Source of the DNA: a virus
Strand: one strand, 5' to 3'
Length of the DNA stretch: 31,453 nt
Virus record (IMG/VR): IMGVR_UViG_3300017605_000429
Span: 1 to 31,453 of that record
A program made the position numbers and the translations under genes. The stretch's first letter is position 1, and each line of letters opens with the position of its first letter. Of this stretch, positions 23,126 through 29,901 are shown in pieces. The notes below the pieces were generated by a model, which did not search any database, was not told the origin of the DNA, and was given only the letters and a program-made list of their open reading frames with translations.

Positions 23126-24415
23126 TTAACCTCCCACGGCCTCGGCCACTTTCAGCTTTCGACTTCGTCGGAGGGCCTCTCGGGCAAGACTGGCGAAATC
23201 AGGATTGATTTCAAGTCCAAGCACATGCTTTGCGCCAAGAGACTCAGCCGCTCGCAACGAACTTCCACTACCACAAGTGGGGTCAAGCATAACTGTATTC
23301 TCATCCACGAGCATTCCGAAGAAGTGTCGTAGCATAGGCTCGGGTTTTTCAGACATGTGTCTTTCTCTAACAGTTGGAGCCGCGTAAGCGTTAGCAACCG
23401 CTCTAACAATCTTTCGGTCGCCCCTCGACCCAAAGAGACAAGTTTCATAGATTTGTCGTGGTCCACGCTCGGGATCGGGGAGTATTCCTGCGCCATCAGA
23501 CTTCATCCATATTAGGGGTTGAGGGTTAATGTCCCAGCCTATGTTCTCGAGCTGGCGACAGGTCCATTCATACAGTCGCTCGTCGGCCTTTCGCATAGCA
23601 AACCAGAACATCAGGTGACACGACGGGGCCGTCATAGTCTTGGTGGTGATCTCCAAGGCCATCATCAGCTTCTGCCACGCCTCGGGCGTGTCTTCGTAGC
23701 CCCCGTGGGCGCGAGCGCCCCCTTGATTGAAGTCGTCCGCTCCTATTCCATAGGGAAAATCGCAGTGGATCAGATTGAACCGCCACGGACTGTCCCCGAG
23801 CGCCCAGTCGGTGAAGTCCGTCGTGAGGATCGACTCTGGCTCGACCTCGGGCTTGACCTCGAAGTGCTCGTGCAATCGACTGATGTTGGCTTCGTCGCGG
23901 CGCTCTCGCGCACGCTGAGCGATGCCCAAGGCCGTGGACAGCTTAGGAGCATCCGCAACCATTTTGTTGTCATCCATCTCCTCCGCAACCAGTATGAGTC
24001 TGTTGATGTGCTGCTTGGTAAAGCCTATGGCCTCGGCCGTGTCTGCCTGACTCCACGTAGGATCAGCGCGCAGCCGAAGGGCGTGCCACCGAGAGACGGC
24101 GTTGACTTGGTCCTGCCAGGAGATATCCTGACGCTTGATGTTCTCCTCAAGCTCGATCGCCTCCAACTTGAGGGGGTCAAGCTCGTCCACGTACTGCACT
24201 GGGATCGCAGTCCATCCCAATCTGGTACAGGCCGTGTACCGGCGCTCACCCGCGACAAGTTCGAAGTCCCGGGTAACGACGATAGGATGGATCAATCCCA
24301 GGCGGTTGATCGAGTCCGCCAGTACGTCGATGTCGCTCAGTTCGCGCCGCTGCCGTTCGTCCCGCTTGACATGGATGTCGCCAAGCGGGACCAAGTGAAA
24401 TTGCCCTGAAGTCAT
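23126..24415 (-). CDS. ParB-like nuclease/partition domain fused to DNA methyltransferase
   Basis: Residues 1-180 are a ParB N-terminal domain: LADSINRLGLIHPIVVTRDF, then LVAGERRYTACTRLG (the GERR motif) and an HTH region around SQADTAEAIGFTKQHINRLI. Residues 200-420 are an amino-methyltransferase: catalytic motif IV as DFPYG (219-223, in place of DPPY) and the SAM-binding motif DPTCGSGSSLRAAESLGAKH (378-397). Fusions of this kind are frequent in phages and likely combine site recognition by the ParB part with adenine or N4-cytosine methylation, for escape from restriction or control of DNA. Phe in DFPY is an accepted variant of the pocket. SD AGGAGG is seven bases away. It lies between an accessory gene and HNH. 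Confidence 0.9.
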   Translation of the reverse strand: MTSGQFHLVPLGDIHVKRDERQRRELSDIDVLADSINRLGLIHPIVVTRDFELVAGERRYTACTRLGWTAIPVQYVDELDPLKLEAIELEENIKRQDISWQDQVNAVSRWHALRLRADPTWSQADTAEAIGFTKQHINRLILVAEEMDDNKMVADAPKLSTALGIAQRARERRDEANISRLHEHFEVKPEVEPESILTTDFTDWALGDSPWRFNLIHCDFPYGIGADDFNQGGARAHGGYEDTPEAWQKLMMALEITTKTMTAPSCHLMFWFAMRKADERLYEWTCRQLENIGWDINPQPLIWMKSDGAGILPDPERGPRQIYETCLFGSRGDRKIVRAVANAYAAPTVRERHMSEKPEPMLRHFFGMLVDENTVMLDPTCGSGSSLRAAESLGAKHVLGLEINPDFASLAREALRRSRKLKVAEAVGG

Positions 24416-24424
24416 GTGGCCTCC

Positions 24425-24751
24425 TCATCCTTTGTGAAGCTTACCTCTCTGCTCATTCATAGAGATAAGCATACTTTGGGCTGTGTTAGTGAACGCCGCA
24501 ACTCGGTCGGAAAAGAGCCGACCCTGCTCGAGGATGGAGTCCGCGAGGGCATTGGCCTCGGCGCGGATCGCCTCCGCGTGCGTGACCACGGCCTCTCCCA
24601 TTTCCCGAATTTGGTCAGAGGTCTCGATGCTGATCTTATCTATCCCCCGTGCGCTAAGTTCGCCAACACGAAGCAGATCAGGAGGACCGCCATTGTTGCC
24701 ACGAGCAGGGATTTCATTAAAAGCTCGGGTCTCATCTTGTACCTCAGTCAT
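24425..24751 (-). CDS. Hypothetical helical protein (108 aa)
   Basis: The start is the ATG at 24751, joined by ATGA to the stop of the upstream Cys-rich gene. The product starts TEVQDETRAFNEIPARGNNG and is otherwise a continuous charged helix (ISIETSDQIREMGEAVVTHA, then EAIRAEANALADSILEQGRL and FSDRVAAFTNTAQSMLI), likely a coiled-coil dimer. No catalytic or DNA-binding motif is clear. It follows directly the second copy of the capsid dyad (24773-24805), which may give it separate control. Function is unknown. Confidence 0.65.
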   Translation of the reverse strand: MTEVQDETRAFNEIPARGNNGGPPDLLRVGELSARGIDKISIETSDQIREMGEAVVTHAEAIRAEANALADSILEQGRLFSDRVAAFTNTAQSMLISMNEQRGKLHKG

Positions 24752-24966
24752 CGTCGTGACTCCTTTTTCACTGTACGTACCGAAACATTTTGTTCCGATA
24801 TGGCTCTAGTGTATTCCCCGCACCAAGTACCATTACTGATGAGGGGGAAATGCGACATAATCTTGTTATCCTCGACTTTGGTAATAGTTGGTGGATACCT
24901 ATGGCAGGCCACCGCCTCTTCGTTACCGTACTCCCGATGGTAGAAACAGTCTTTACAGGTTGGCAT
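24748..24966 (-). CDS. Small Cys-rich protein (72 aa)
   Basis: The product begins MPTCKDCFYHREYGNEEAVA and has four Cys residues (C-x2-C ... C ... C) followed by CHRYPPTITKV and HFPLISNGTWCGEYTR. The pattern C-x2-C-x-F/Y ... C-x-R-Y-P-P ... W-C-G-E-[WY] is frequent in short phage and bacterial proteins of unknown function, probably binding one zinc. The ATG follows the micro-ORF stop directly (TAGATG). The last codons are read through the left part of the shared dyad, so the element is inside coding sequence here. Confidence 0.7.
   Translation of the reverse strand: MPTCKDCFYHREYGNEEAVACHRYPPTITKVEDNKIMSHFPLISNGTWCGEYTRAISEQNVSVRTVKKESRR
24773..24805 (-). promoter_or_regulatory. Second copy of the capsid dyad, ahead of a minus-strand gene
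   Basis: Read on the minus strand, AGCCATATCGGAACA, AAA, TGTTTCGGTACGTAC shares 26 of 33 bases with the copy before the capsid gene (6441-6472 region), including a run of 15 identical bases over the centre. The dyad is less perfect here (10 of 15 arm positions). It lies in the 3' end of the Cys-rich gene, about 20 nt before the ATG of the next one. A shared operator or phage-specific promoter is the simplest reading; an RNA structure is an alternative. Confidence 0.5.
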
Positions 24967-25044
24967 CTACATAGACCTTATGAGAGCGGCCAAGGCAATA
25001 GCTAAAGCAAGAAGAGCAATAGCTATTGGCAGATCTAAATCCAT
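24967..25044 (-). CDS. Hydrophobic micro-protein (25 aa)
   Basis: The ATG at 25044 has AGGAGGTCAAG just before it, one of the best ribosome sites of the window. The product is MDLDLPIAIALLALAIALAA then LIRSM, a single hydrophobic helix with an acidic start and basic end (predicted N-out). Its TAG touches the ATG of the next gene. It is preceded by a strong hairpin at 25062-25096. The strong SD makes real translation likely; membrane-active or leader roles are possible. Confidence 0.6.
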   Translation of the reverse strand: MDLDLPIAIALLALAIALAALIRSM

Positions 25045-25061
25045 CTTGACCTCCTGATGGT

Positions 25062-25096
25062 GGCCTGGGGACCACTTTCATGATGGCCCCCAGGCC
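25062..25096 (-). other. Strong hairpin between the ssDNA-binding-like gene and the 25-aa ORF
   Basis: GGCCTGGGGACCA (plus strand 25062-25074) pairs with TGGCCCCCAGGCC (25084-25096): 12 of 13 match with one G-U in the minus-strand RNA, and a nine-base loop. No T-run follows in the direction of transcription. The stem ends about 10 nt before the SD of the micro-ORF, so it may slow transcription, protect RNA ends, or influence translation of the small genes downstream. Confidence 0.6.
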
Positions 25097-25127
25097 CTCA
25101 ACGCGCACGCTCGGGAGTCACGAATAC

Positions 25128-25574
25128 CTACACGTGCGCAGTCGAGTTCACGCGGTGGAAGATCCTCTTACCGTCCTGAGACATTTCATGCTTGACTTCC
25201 ACCAATAGCTCGCGGTTCGGAACATCATCGAGCATCTGTTCAATGCCCTTCGCGTCCCCGGGATTTGAGATACCGAGGGTGTTCTGGAGAAACTCCTTGA
25301 TAATCGACTTGCTAACATCGTTGTCGATAATGTAGAAGTCCTGTTGCAAGGTCTTTCCGACGACCTGCTGTTCCGCGGCCTCGCGAGCGTCCACAGTGTT
25401 ACCAGCGGCAATGATCTTGTACTTGAACCGCAGATAATCAGTCTTCTTCTGCGAGGATTGGCCGTGCTCGGGCCGCCCATCGACCATGCAGTGGTATGTC
25501 CCCGTCGGGAAGGGTTTGGGTTGCTTGAACTCCGACGTGGGCATCTTGAGGATTTCTTCAAAGGACATCGCCAT
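25128..25574 (-). CDS. Putative ssDNA-binding protein (DUF669-like)
   Basis: The start is ATG 25574 (MAMSFEEILKMPTSEF) with AGGAG upstream, rather than the longer frame to 25628. The product has 148 residues: FKQPKPFPTGTYHCMVDGRP at 15-35, then KKTDYLRFKYKIIAAGNTVD, LQQDFYIIDNDVSKSIIKEF and QNTLGISN. The opening P-x-G-x-Y and later F-K/x-F-x-L-rich strands followed by helix resemble DUF669-type proteins, which commonly stand beside Sak4-like recombinases and are thought to bind single-stranded DNA. It follows that gene here by 10 nt. Identification is moderate. Confidence 0.6.
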   Translation of the reverse strand: MAMSFEEILKMPTSEFKQPKPFPTGTYHCMVDGRPEHGQSSQKKTDYLRFKYKIIAAGNTVDAREAAEQQVVGKTLQQDFYIIDNDVSKSIIKEFLQNTLGISNPGDAKGIEQMLDDVPNRELLVEVKHEMSQDGKRIFHRVNSTAHV

Positions 25575-25584
25575 TTCCTGGCTC

Positions 25585-26379
25585 CTATGACCGGAGGGTT
25601 TCGAAGTACGTCGCCAGCCCGGTCTCAATTGGCAACGTAGGCAACATCTTGAACGCGGCGGGGTTAGCGAGGTCGATCATCGCCGTCGCCGCAGTTTGGA
25701 TCTGTCTCTTGCCGCCCGGACCCGTCTGGGCGAGAGCCACCGAATTGAAATACCTTGGGATTTGAGGCGAAAGAGCTGATCCAACTGCCGTAGGGTAGCC
25801 CTTCTTGGTGCCATCAGGGTTATCCACATATCTGACATGGCTAATGACAATAACGTTAGTTCTGAAAGACTCAGACGTGAGGAGGGCAAGGACGCCCTCA
25901 ACAGCGTCCTGCGCGTCTTTATAGACAGCTCGAACGTCATACTTGCCATCCTTTGACTTAGGGACCAAAGGCTCACGAAAGCGAAAGGCCGCATCAGAAA
26001 GGAACGTCAGCGAGTCCAACACGAGGACACAGTCGGGGCCCCAGCCCGCGGGCGGACCAAGGTCCACGTTCCCGTACTTCCACAGATCGAGCATCCTGAG
26101 AGACTCGATAAAGGCCGTGGCCGAGCCATCCACGACGGTGCCAAAGGGACTGGCCTTGAGCTTGTCCCGCAACGTGCGAAACTCGATGCTCTCGAGTCGA
26201 TCGGGCGCTTCGCGTTTGACCACCTGAACGAGGGCGTCGAGGCCGTTATCCAGATCGAGTATTCTCAGCTTGTACTTTTTGACGAGTGATGCCAGAGCCC
26301 CGGTCTTACCGGACTTGGAGTCACCAATCAACAGAAGCTTTGTAAACTCCGAGGACTGGTGTTCTTTAAGTGACGGCAT
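25585..26379 (-). CDS. RecA-fold ATPase, Sak4-like single-strand annealing or recombination protein
   Basis: The 264-residue product has a Walker A at residues 19-27 (GDSKSGKTG) after a short lead (SSEFTKLLLI), a first-strand acidic motif LRILDLDNGLDALVQVV, and a Walker B strand CVLVLDSLTFLSDAAFRF. Late on come NVIVISHVRYVD and the AVGSALSPQIPRYF region. This architecture matches small phage AAA/RecA-like ATPases of the Sak4 type, which act in strand annealing, usually with an ssDNA-binding protein; the next gene provides one. It starts within the previous small gene (14-nt overlap). Confidence 0.8.
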   Translation of the reverse strand: MPSLKEHQSSEFTKLLLIGDSKSGKTGALASLVKKYKLRILDLDNGLDALVQVVKREAPDRLESIEFRTLRDKLKASPFGTVVDGSATAFIESLRMLDLWKYGNVDLGPPAGWGPDCVLVLDSLTFLSDAAFRFREPLVPKSKDGKYDVRAVYKDAQDAVEGVLALLTSESFRTNVIVISHVRYVDNPDGTKKGYPTAVGSALSPQIPRYFNSVALAQTGPGGKRQIQTAATAMIDLANPAAFKMLPTLPIETGLATYFETLRS

Positions 26380-26554
26380 CGGGTGATCCCTCTATATCCA
26401 ATACGATCTGCAACTTGGCGGCATTTATGCCTTTGACCCACTGGGGTATCCCGGTGGTCAGCCTCACGCCGTTGCCCAGCTCGACCGCGATCGTGTCGGT
26501 GAACAGTTTAACATCATCGCGGTCGAGGGGGAATTCCAGTATGACCTGGCTCAT
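26366..26554 (-). CDS. Small hypothetical protein (62 aa)
   Basis: The ATG at 26554 overlaps the previous stop as ATGA and is preferred to a GTG two codons earlier. The product, MSQVILEFPLDRDDVKLFTD then a beta-type middle and IVLDIEGSPDAVT, is acidic and mixed alpha/beta. It overlaps the recombinase start by 14 nt. I see no known family; its coupling in the operon suggests a role in DNA metabolism. Confidence 0.55.
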   Translation of the reverse strand: MSQVILEFPLDRDDVKLFTDTIAVELGNGVRLTTGIPQWVKGINAAKLQIVLDIEGSPDAVT

Positions 26555-27081
26555 TTCCACACGTGGGCTAGGCCCTGCCCAGAGCGCATCCCCTCCTTAT
26601 GTGGTTTGGTATAGGCTCGCGGCATGTCCTTGTGCTTCCGTCGTTGCCGTGCAACTTCGCGTCGCTCTTTCGCGAGCGCGGAACGGAGGTACTCCTTAGA
26701 GTGAGTTTCAGTAGGAACTCGTAGCTCGACCTTCACAATGCCACGGATTGCCTCCGTCTTGAGTTCCTCGACGATAGACTTGCGTCCGCCCTTGTCGTTG
26801 AGTCGCGCGAAGTATTCCGCGTCGGGACTATTCTGATATCTTGTGGGAACGTCATCACCCTCCCACCAGATATAAGTGATAGTGAGGAACACCTTGGTGG
26901 CCAGTGTTCCAGGGATACTCATAATAGCCCTGGCCTGAACACAGTTTCTGGAGTCGCGCTTCTTACAGTGACGCGCGTGTCGTGGCTTCATCGTAACCCA
27001 CTGAGGCTTGGTCGCGTCCTTAAAGTCTCGGATTTGTCGCGAGGCCGTCGCATTTAGAAACTTCTCCATCTTATCAGTCAT
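26551..27081 (-). CDS. Hypothetical basic protein (176 aa) in recombination cluster
   Basis: AGGAGGAGAGTC before the ATG at 27081 fixes the start; the longer frame to 27267 is an overlap artefact. The product MTDKMEKFLNATASRQIRDF has a His/Cys-rich part (MKPRHARHCKKRDSRNCVQA, about residues 30-50) followed by a beta segment (KVFLTITYIWWEGDDVPTRY) and a very basic C-terminus (LAKERREVARQRRKHKDMPR). The first part resembles a short motif seen in some phage proteins around a conserved Cys; nothing more can be said with certainty. Its basic tail may bind nucleic acid. Confidence 0.5.
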   Translation of the reverse strand: MTDKMEKFLNATASRQIRDFKDATKPQWVTMKPRHARHCKKRDSRNCVQARAIMSIPGTLATKVFLTITYIWWEGDDVPTRYQNSPDAEYFARLNDKGGRKSIVEELKTEAIRGIVKVELRVPTETHSKEYLRSALAKERREVARQRRKHKDMPRAYTKPHKEGMRSGQGLAHVWK

Positions 27082-27091
27082 GACTCTCCTC

Positions 27092-28027
27092 CTATCTAGG
27101 AACCAACGGGTTCCAGGGCTCTCGCTGAAAGTGGGTCTCGAGGAACTTCTCCCGTACCTGGGGACTCTTGGAGCAGATCTCGCGGAACGCGCAGCCCCCG
27201 TACTTGTGACAGCTCTTGTCGTTCTGGGGCCAATAGCCGCGCTCCGCGTAACCACGGGCCTGCTCAAGGTAAACGTAGAGGTCCTTCATCCATTCGTCAA
27301 TCTGGTCTGCGGTCTTAAAGACAAAGGATCGAACAAAGCGACTGAAGCCTACCGCAATTTGCGCAGCGTCCACAATAACGCCCTTCACCGGGGTATGGAA
27401 TGCTACCTGGGACGCTACCGTATACACTGACATCTGGTTGTCTGGATCGAACTGCTCGAAGTAGTACGAACCAAGAGTTGATGTTGTGGTCTTCCTGTCC
27501 ATAACGAAGGGTTGTTCCTGGAATTCCACTACACGATCTAAGTATCCGCACAGAGAATATCCCCCCTCGATCTCGAACTGGAAATGAAGCTCGACCATTG
27601 GCTTGCCCGTGACCGGGTGCATCAAGGTCTTGGCCGGATCGTCCTTGAACTTGTTCAGGTACCACACTACTGTGCGAACGAGGTTCTCGCGGGACTTGAG
27701 CGAGGCCTTGTCGTCGGCTGGGAGGTCCTTCGCCCCGCGCCACGGGAGGCCGTCGCGCCACGTCTTAGTCAAAAGTTCCCGCACCACCCACCTAACAGCA
27801 TCATCGTGGGACATTCCTCCCTCGAGCTTCATCCGATCGTACTCCTCGAGCGCGGCGTGATAGAGGATGCCGTACTCTAAATGGATGGACTCGCCCCGCC
27901 CACGCCACTGCTCGATCATGTGGTACTGGTATTTTCGGGGACACTCCTTGAGCCAGCCCAGGCTCGTCGAGTCCCATGCCCACTGCACTTTGGTCCCGTC
28001 GTGGAAGGGTTGCGGATGAGTGTCCAT
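27092..28027 (-). CDS. PD-(D/E)XK nuclease, Cas4/RecB-like with Fe-S cluster cysteines
   Basis: The start is ATG 28027 in a TGATG junction (a GTG is one codon earlier). The 311-residue product has the nuclease motifs: CGYLDRV (D163), FVMDRKTTTS (D177 and K179) and a following Gln in PDNQMSVY (Q198). Four cysteines lie at C29 (KECPRKY), C273, C279 and C285 (CHKYGGCAFREIC). One Cys far upstream with three near the end is the AddB/Cas4 arrangement for a 4Fe-4S cluster. This predicts an exonuclease that resects DNA ends, a partner for the Sak4-like ATPase. It is larger than usual Cas4, and no other CRISPR gene is nearby. Confidence 0.85.
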   Translation of the reverse strand: MDTHPQPFHDGTKVQWAWDSTSLGWLKECPRKYQYHMIEQWRGRGESIHLEYGILYHAALEEYDRMKLEGGMSHDDAVRWVVRELLTKTWRDGLPWRGAKDLPADDKASLKSRENLVRTVVWYLNKFKDDPAKTLMHPVTGKPMVELHFQFEIEGGYSLCGYLDRVVEFQEQPFVMDRKTTTSTLGSYYFEQFDPDNQMSVYTVASQVAFHTPVKGVIVDAAQIAVGFSRFVRSFVFKTADQIDEWMKDLYVYLEQARGYAERGYWPQNDKSCHKYGGCAFREICSKSPQVREKFLETHFQREPWNPLVPR

Positions 28028-28254
28028 CACTTGAGTCCTAGGTCTTTGAGGAGGTCACCGCTCGAGGCGAGGCCCAGCTCTTTGAGGAGATCCTGGGTCT
28101 TCGAGGGGCGCTTCGCCTTTGGCGCTGGTGCGGCCTTTACGCCGAGTTCGTGTTGGGTCTGGTGCTCGCGCTGGTACTGGACTATGACATCGAGGTCCTG
28201 ATCGGACAGATGTAGGGGATCGCGGTCAAATAGCTCACTGAGTTCGGTGCTCAC
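28027..28254 (-). CDS. Small protein (75 aa) with repeated C-terminal LLK-x-LGL motif
   Basis: A GTG at 28254 overlaps the previous TGA (GTGA) with AGGAGGAG upstream. The product has an acidic N-terminal part (MSTELSELFDRDPLHLSDQD), a basic Pro/Ala linker (KAAPAPKAKRPSKTQ) and an end in which DLLKELGLASSGDLLKDLGL repeats one short helix twice. Two linear helices after a linker suggest a binding tail for another protein, for instance a replisome partner. Function is not recognised. Confidence 0.55.
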   Translation of the reverse strand: MSTELSELFDRDPLHLSDQDLDVIVQYQREHQTQHELGVKAAPAPKAKRPSKTQDLLKELGLASSGDLLKDLGLK

Positions 28255-28475
28255 AGTTCCATCTCCTCCTGATCGATGTCCACGTCGAGGTCGTTCACGA
28301 GCGGGATCTTCTGGGCCGCGTCCTCCTCGATTTTGCGGAGGTGGGCGTGGATTATGTCCCTGATGATCTTCGCCGCGCCCACGCGAGTCGAATACAAAGC
28401 CCGCAGTTTGTCGTAGTCGCCCGCGTAGAGGTTGAGCGTGTGCTTAGAGATTGCCCGATCTTCACGTCTTCTCAT
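28251..28475 (-). CDS. Ribbon-helix-helix-like small DNA-binding protein
   Basis: The 74-residue product begins MRRREDRAISKHTLNLYAGD with a positively charged start, then a short strand (HTLNLYAGD), helix (YDKLRALYSTRV) and helix (GAAKIIRDIIHAHLRKIEED), followed by an acidic tail. Strand-helix-helix with the G/A-x-x-I-I-R core is the ribbon-helix-helix layout, typical of small phage repressors. It may regulate the early operon. It overlaps both neighbours (14 and 4 nt). The fold is judged from sequence pattern alone. Confidence 0.6.
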   Translation of the reverse strand: MRRREDRAISKHTLNLYAGDYDKLRALYSTRVGAAKIIRDIIHAHLRKIEEDAAQKIPLVNDLDVDIDQEEMEL

Positions 28476-28686
28476 CAGTGGGTTTCCTTTTCACTAACCA
28501 GAGCCGCATCGGATCAAAGGGACTAAGGCAAAGGGCGACCTGTTCGAGGTCTGTGTCCTGGGCCTCGCGCCGCGCCGCATAGAGTCGCTGGCGAAGGGCC
28601 TCAACGTCCGAGGAAATCAGCTCGATCCCATAAGGGCTAGAGAGCGCCGAGTACCAGTGGTGGAGAACAGGCGTTCCGCCGCTCAT
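28462..28686 (-). CDS. Hypothetical protein (74 aa)
   Basis: The ATG at 28686 overlaps the previous stop (ATGA) with GGAG eight bases before; the longer frame to 28719 is not needed. The product MSGGTPVLHHWYSALSSPYG has a helical middle (DVEALRQRLYAARREAQDTD) and ends LVKRKPTDEKT. No known family is evident. Its translation start region is a copy of that of the gene upstream (see repeat at 28937). Confidence 0.5.
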   Translation of the reverse strand: MSGGTPVLHHWYSALSSPYGIELISSDVEALRQRLYAARREAQDTDLEQVALCLSPFDPMRLWLVKRKPTDEKT

Positions 28687-28940
28687 GGCTTTGGCTCCAG
28701 GGCGCGGCTTGGGCCGCAACCTAATTCTATTTCTAGCGTTTCGATGTACGCGCGCAGCCGCTCGATCTCGGTGGCCTGTTCCAGATATATCTTCTCGACC
28801 GCTGTTTTACGGACTTCGACCGCTGTTTTACGGACTTCGATCTCTGCGTGCAGCCGCTTGATCTCGGCGAGCTGCTTCTCAATTATAATCTCGTCGCGTT
28901 CCAATGCTTTTTCCAGCGACTCAGCGTAGGGTCCGGTCAT
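28683..28940 (-). CDS. Coiled-coil protein (85 aa)
   Basis: The product is a nearly continuous heptad coiled coil: SLEKALERDEIIIEKQLAEI, then KRLHAEIEVRKTAVEVRKTA and QATEIERLRAYIETLEIELG. A 21-bp tandem duplication in the DNA (28796-28837) encodes two identical heptads VRKTAVE. The tail ends PSRALEPKP. The ATG has GGAG eight bases upstream. It presumably forms dimers or trimers; its function is not known. Confidence 0.6.
   Translation of the reverse strand: MTGPYAESLEKALERDEIIIEKQLAEIKRLHAEIEVRKTAVEVRKTAVEKIYLEQATEIERLRAYIETLEIELGCGPSRALEPKP
28796..28837 (-). repeat. 21-bp perfect tandem repeat (two copies) in the coiled-coil gene
   Basis: Two identical 21-bp units, beginning CGACCGCTG on the plus strand at 28796 and 28817, lie head to tail and are in frame, adding one heptad (VRKTAVE) to the coiled coil. 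Identity at every base, including third codon positions, suggests a recent slippage event. Confidence 0.9.
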
Positions 28941-28952
28941 GGCTTTGGCTCC
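28937..28952 (-). repeat. 16-bp translation-start repeat, second copy at 28683-28698
   Basis: On the minus strand GGAGCCAAAGCCATGA occurs twice, each time covering the SD and ATG of a small gene (starts 28940 and 28686). Before the second copy it codes for the end EPKP-stop of the first gene. The same EPKP-stop can be read before the first copy, hinting that a small gene was duplicated here and the older copy decayed to its end. Confidence 0.75.
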
Positions 28953-29015
28953 GGGGCGGTGGCCCAGCCCCTTCGACGGGTGTCTGGGAGAGACTGGACC
29001 ACCTAACGGCCGTTG

Positions 29016-29735
29016 CTAGACTGCGGCCGTATTCTTACGCCTCCGGCTGAGGAGGCCTAGACCAACGAGCCCGGCCGCGAACAGCGGCAGTGCTGCTGGA
29101 AGCGGAACCTGTGCCACCGGCACAATGTAGAACGACTCGCCGCCGTCCACTGCACCAGACCACGTGGCCTGGAACAACAGACGGTCGCCAAGGTGGGCGA
29201 GGCCGCTCAGATTGAAGCCTGAGATCAGGTAGTCAGCCGAGCCATTGCCGTTTCTGATATCGGGCAGTGGGACCGGATTGAGAAGGCTGAACAGAACCAG
29301 TGAACCGAGGGGGCCATCTCCAGACTGATCAAGGTCGATCAGACGGAACTGCGTTAGAACCTCCGACTTTGCGCTGGTCGAGTTCACGTCCACGGCCACG
29401 CCGAAGGTAAGGCCAGCGTCTCCCAACGCTGTCAGGAAGTTTACGAGCTGGGTACCAGTGTAGGGTGTAACAGTGGTGTCGTCACCATTACCGAAGGCTC
29501 CGGTAATGTTAGAGCTGAACAGGTTAAACGAACTGTTGTTACCTGTGCTGTTGAAGTTGTTGTAACCGAAGCCCACGGGGTTATGGGCCTGGGTTGTGGC
29601 GCAGATAATGCAGGGCGCAGATGCCGACTGCGGCACCACGTCAGCGTCAGGTAGTACGCTAACAGTGAGTGGGGCTGCGTTAGCCGTCATCGACGCCAGA
29701 CACAATGCTGTAGCCAGGAGCAGGGACTTACGCAT
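29016..29735 (-). CDS. Exported protein with VPLPA-CTERM exosortase sorting signal
   Basis: The 239-residue product has a signal peptide (MRKSLLLATALCLASMTANA, cut expected after ANA) and a C-terminal sorting tail: VPLPAALPLFAAGLVGLGLL then SRRRKNTAAV. That is the tripartite motif, hydrophobic helix and Arg cluster of PEP/VPLPA-CTERM proteins, which are handled by exosortase/archaeosortase enzymes in the inner membrane. The mature domain (about 20-205) is Asn/Ser/Gly/Asp-rich with beta segments and a C-x2-C (PCIICATT). No exosortase is visible, so the host must supply it. It has GAGAGGAAC before ATG and sits alone between longer gaps, like a moron. Its work on the host surface (e.g. blocking further adsorption) is a guess. 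Confidence 0.85.
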   Translation of the reverse strand: MRKSLLLATALCLASMTANAAPLTVSVLPDADVVPQSASAPCIICATTQAHNPVGFGYNNFNSTGNNSSFNLFSSNITGAFGNGDDTTVTPYTGTQLVNFLTALGDAGLTFGVAVDVNSTSAKSEVLTQFRLIDLDQSGDGPLGSLVLFSLLNPVPLPDIRNGNGSADYLISGFNLSGLAHLGDRLLFQATWSGAVDGGESFYIVPVAQVPLPAALPLFAAGLVGLGLLSRRRKNTAAV

Positions 29736-29766
29736 CAGTGTTCCTCTCTTGCTGCGGAAGTGCAGC

Positions 29767-29790
29767 GCGAAAGGCCGAGAGGCCCTTTGC
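29767..29790 (-). terminator. Hairpin upstream of the VPLPA-CTERM gene, weak terminator candidate
   Basis: On the minus strand GCAAAGGGCC and GGCCTTTCGC form a ten-position stem with one mismatch and one G-U around a TCTC loop. The TTT lies in the stem, with no longer T-run behind it. It sits in the 201-nt gap between the previous stop and this gene, 32 nt before the ATG, so it could limit read-through or act in the leader. Confidence 0.35.
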
Positions 29791-29901
29791 GGTGCACTCC
29801 ACTAGAGAAGTTGACCCAGCACGGTGATGCGGCAACATTCCGCGCTGGGCCGACAGCCGCCATCCTCGGAGGGTGTTTGCAACCCGGAGAGCAGCTGTAG
29901 A

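Noticed and set aside
23519-24409. 296-codon open frame on the plus strand opposite the ParB-methyltransferase
   Set aside because: It is antisense to a gene with clear catalytic motifs, has no SD and reads as low-information Leu/Val/Arg/Asp-rich sequence; such frames are expected in GC-rich coding DNA.
27092-28027. CRISPR-Cas locus based on the Cas4-like nuclease
   Set aside because: There is no repeat array and no other cas gene; Cas4-like nucleases are common in phage recombination sets.
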